Positions 63,974 through 64,000 of a DNA stretch of 64,000 nt are shown here, in pieces; positions within the stretch are counted from its first letter, which is position 1; each line of letters opens with the position of its first letter. The notes beneath the pieces are model-generated. The model was not told where the DNA came from, ran no database searches, and saw only the letters and a program-made list of their open reading frames with translations. A program made the position numbers and the translations under genes. The stretch covers positions 1 through 64,000 of the forward strand of contig CAWFBW010000004.1 in NCBI GenBank assembly GCA_963814165.1, read 5' to 3'. The DNA is from DASRAA01 sp963814165. Lineage in GTDB: Bacteria > Acidobacteriota > Terriglobia > Terriglobales > Acidobacteriaceae.

Positions 63974-64000
63974 ATGTCGAAGTCCCTTGCAGTTGCTCAA
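63974..64000 (+). CDS. Start of an unidentified gene, cut by the window end
   Basis: ATG at 63974 follows AAGGAG (63959-63964) at a usable distance. The first nine residues (MSKSLAVAQ) are too few to identify. The AT-rich stretch upstream is consistent with a promoter. Confidence 0.5.

Noticed and set aside
1..64000. tRNA, rRNA, CRISPR or prophage
   Set aside because: None was seen in the long gene-free stretches; there is no array of spaced repeats and no transposase or integrase sequence.

Overview
The window reads as a chromosomal segment of an acidobacterium, probably class Terriglobia. The pointers are two acidobacterial-type duplicated orphan ABC permeases (one with a PadR regulator beside it), a secreted VWFA-related protein of the acidobacterial kind, a Ser/Thr kinase with a TPR tail, carboxypeptidase-regulatory-like surface proteins, a PEP-CTERM protein, many short REP-like hairpins, and high GC. 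This assignment is inferred from gene families; no rRNA gene is present.

Layout. 1-2714: aconitase broken by three +1 frameshifts. 2.8-7.3 kb: VWA protein, a small methyltransferase, an ATPase, a multicopper oxidase and a pentapeptide-repeat membrane protein. 7.5-13 kb: redox and regulatory genes (peroxiredoxin, SDR, TetR, a CPDC thioredoxin-fold protein) and a membrane redoxin whose in-frame TGA sits at the catalytic position, so it is best read as a selenoprotein. 13-18.7 kb: ABC permease, PadR with two identical palindromic operators, and a receptor-like kinase. 18.8-27 kb: an electron-transfer block made of exported RidA, Tat-exported GMC dehydrogenase with its small subunit, a rubredoxin, a Rieske protein, a fused cytochrome b6/subunit IV, a nine-haem cytochrome and a four-haem cytochrome. 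27.2-31.8 kb: an EF-G paralogue and a frameshifted ABC permease. 31.8-37.9 kb: an AT-rich gap, a WG-repeat protein, a YedY-like molybdoenzyme with cytochrome b, a GH27 alpha-galactosidase and PurM. 38-45 kb: ADP-forming acyl-CoA synthetase fused to a GNAT domain, then an ABC exporter with a DesK/DesR-type two-component pair. 45-50 kb: a CoA-transferase plus 2-oxoacid:ferredoxin oxidoreductase operon behind two palindromes 22 bp apart. 50.3-54.1 kb: 5-oxoprolinase PxpBCA and a divergent MFS carrier. 54-64 kb: PEP-CTERM protein, polyphosphate kinase, two surface proteins, a lipoprotein and a DegT aminotransferase, then a long non-coding stretch and the first codons of another gene.

Six single-base frameshifts occur in four otherwise well-preserved genes. 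Several lie in short homopolymers, so base-level assembly error is a serious alternative to gene decay. No tRNA, rRNA, CRISPR array, transposase or prophage gene was seen. The most interesting items are the selenoprotein, the palindrome-controlled oxidoreductase/CoA-transferase operon, the unusual Rieske/cytochrome b operon without a recognisable cytochrome f or c1, and the families of dispersed short repeats.
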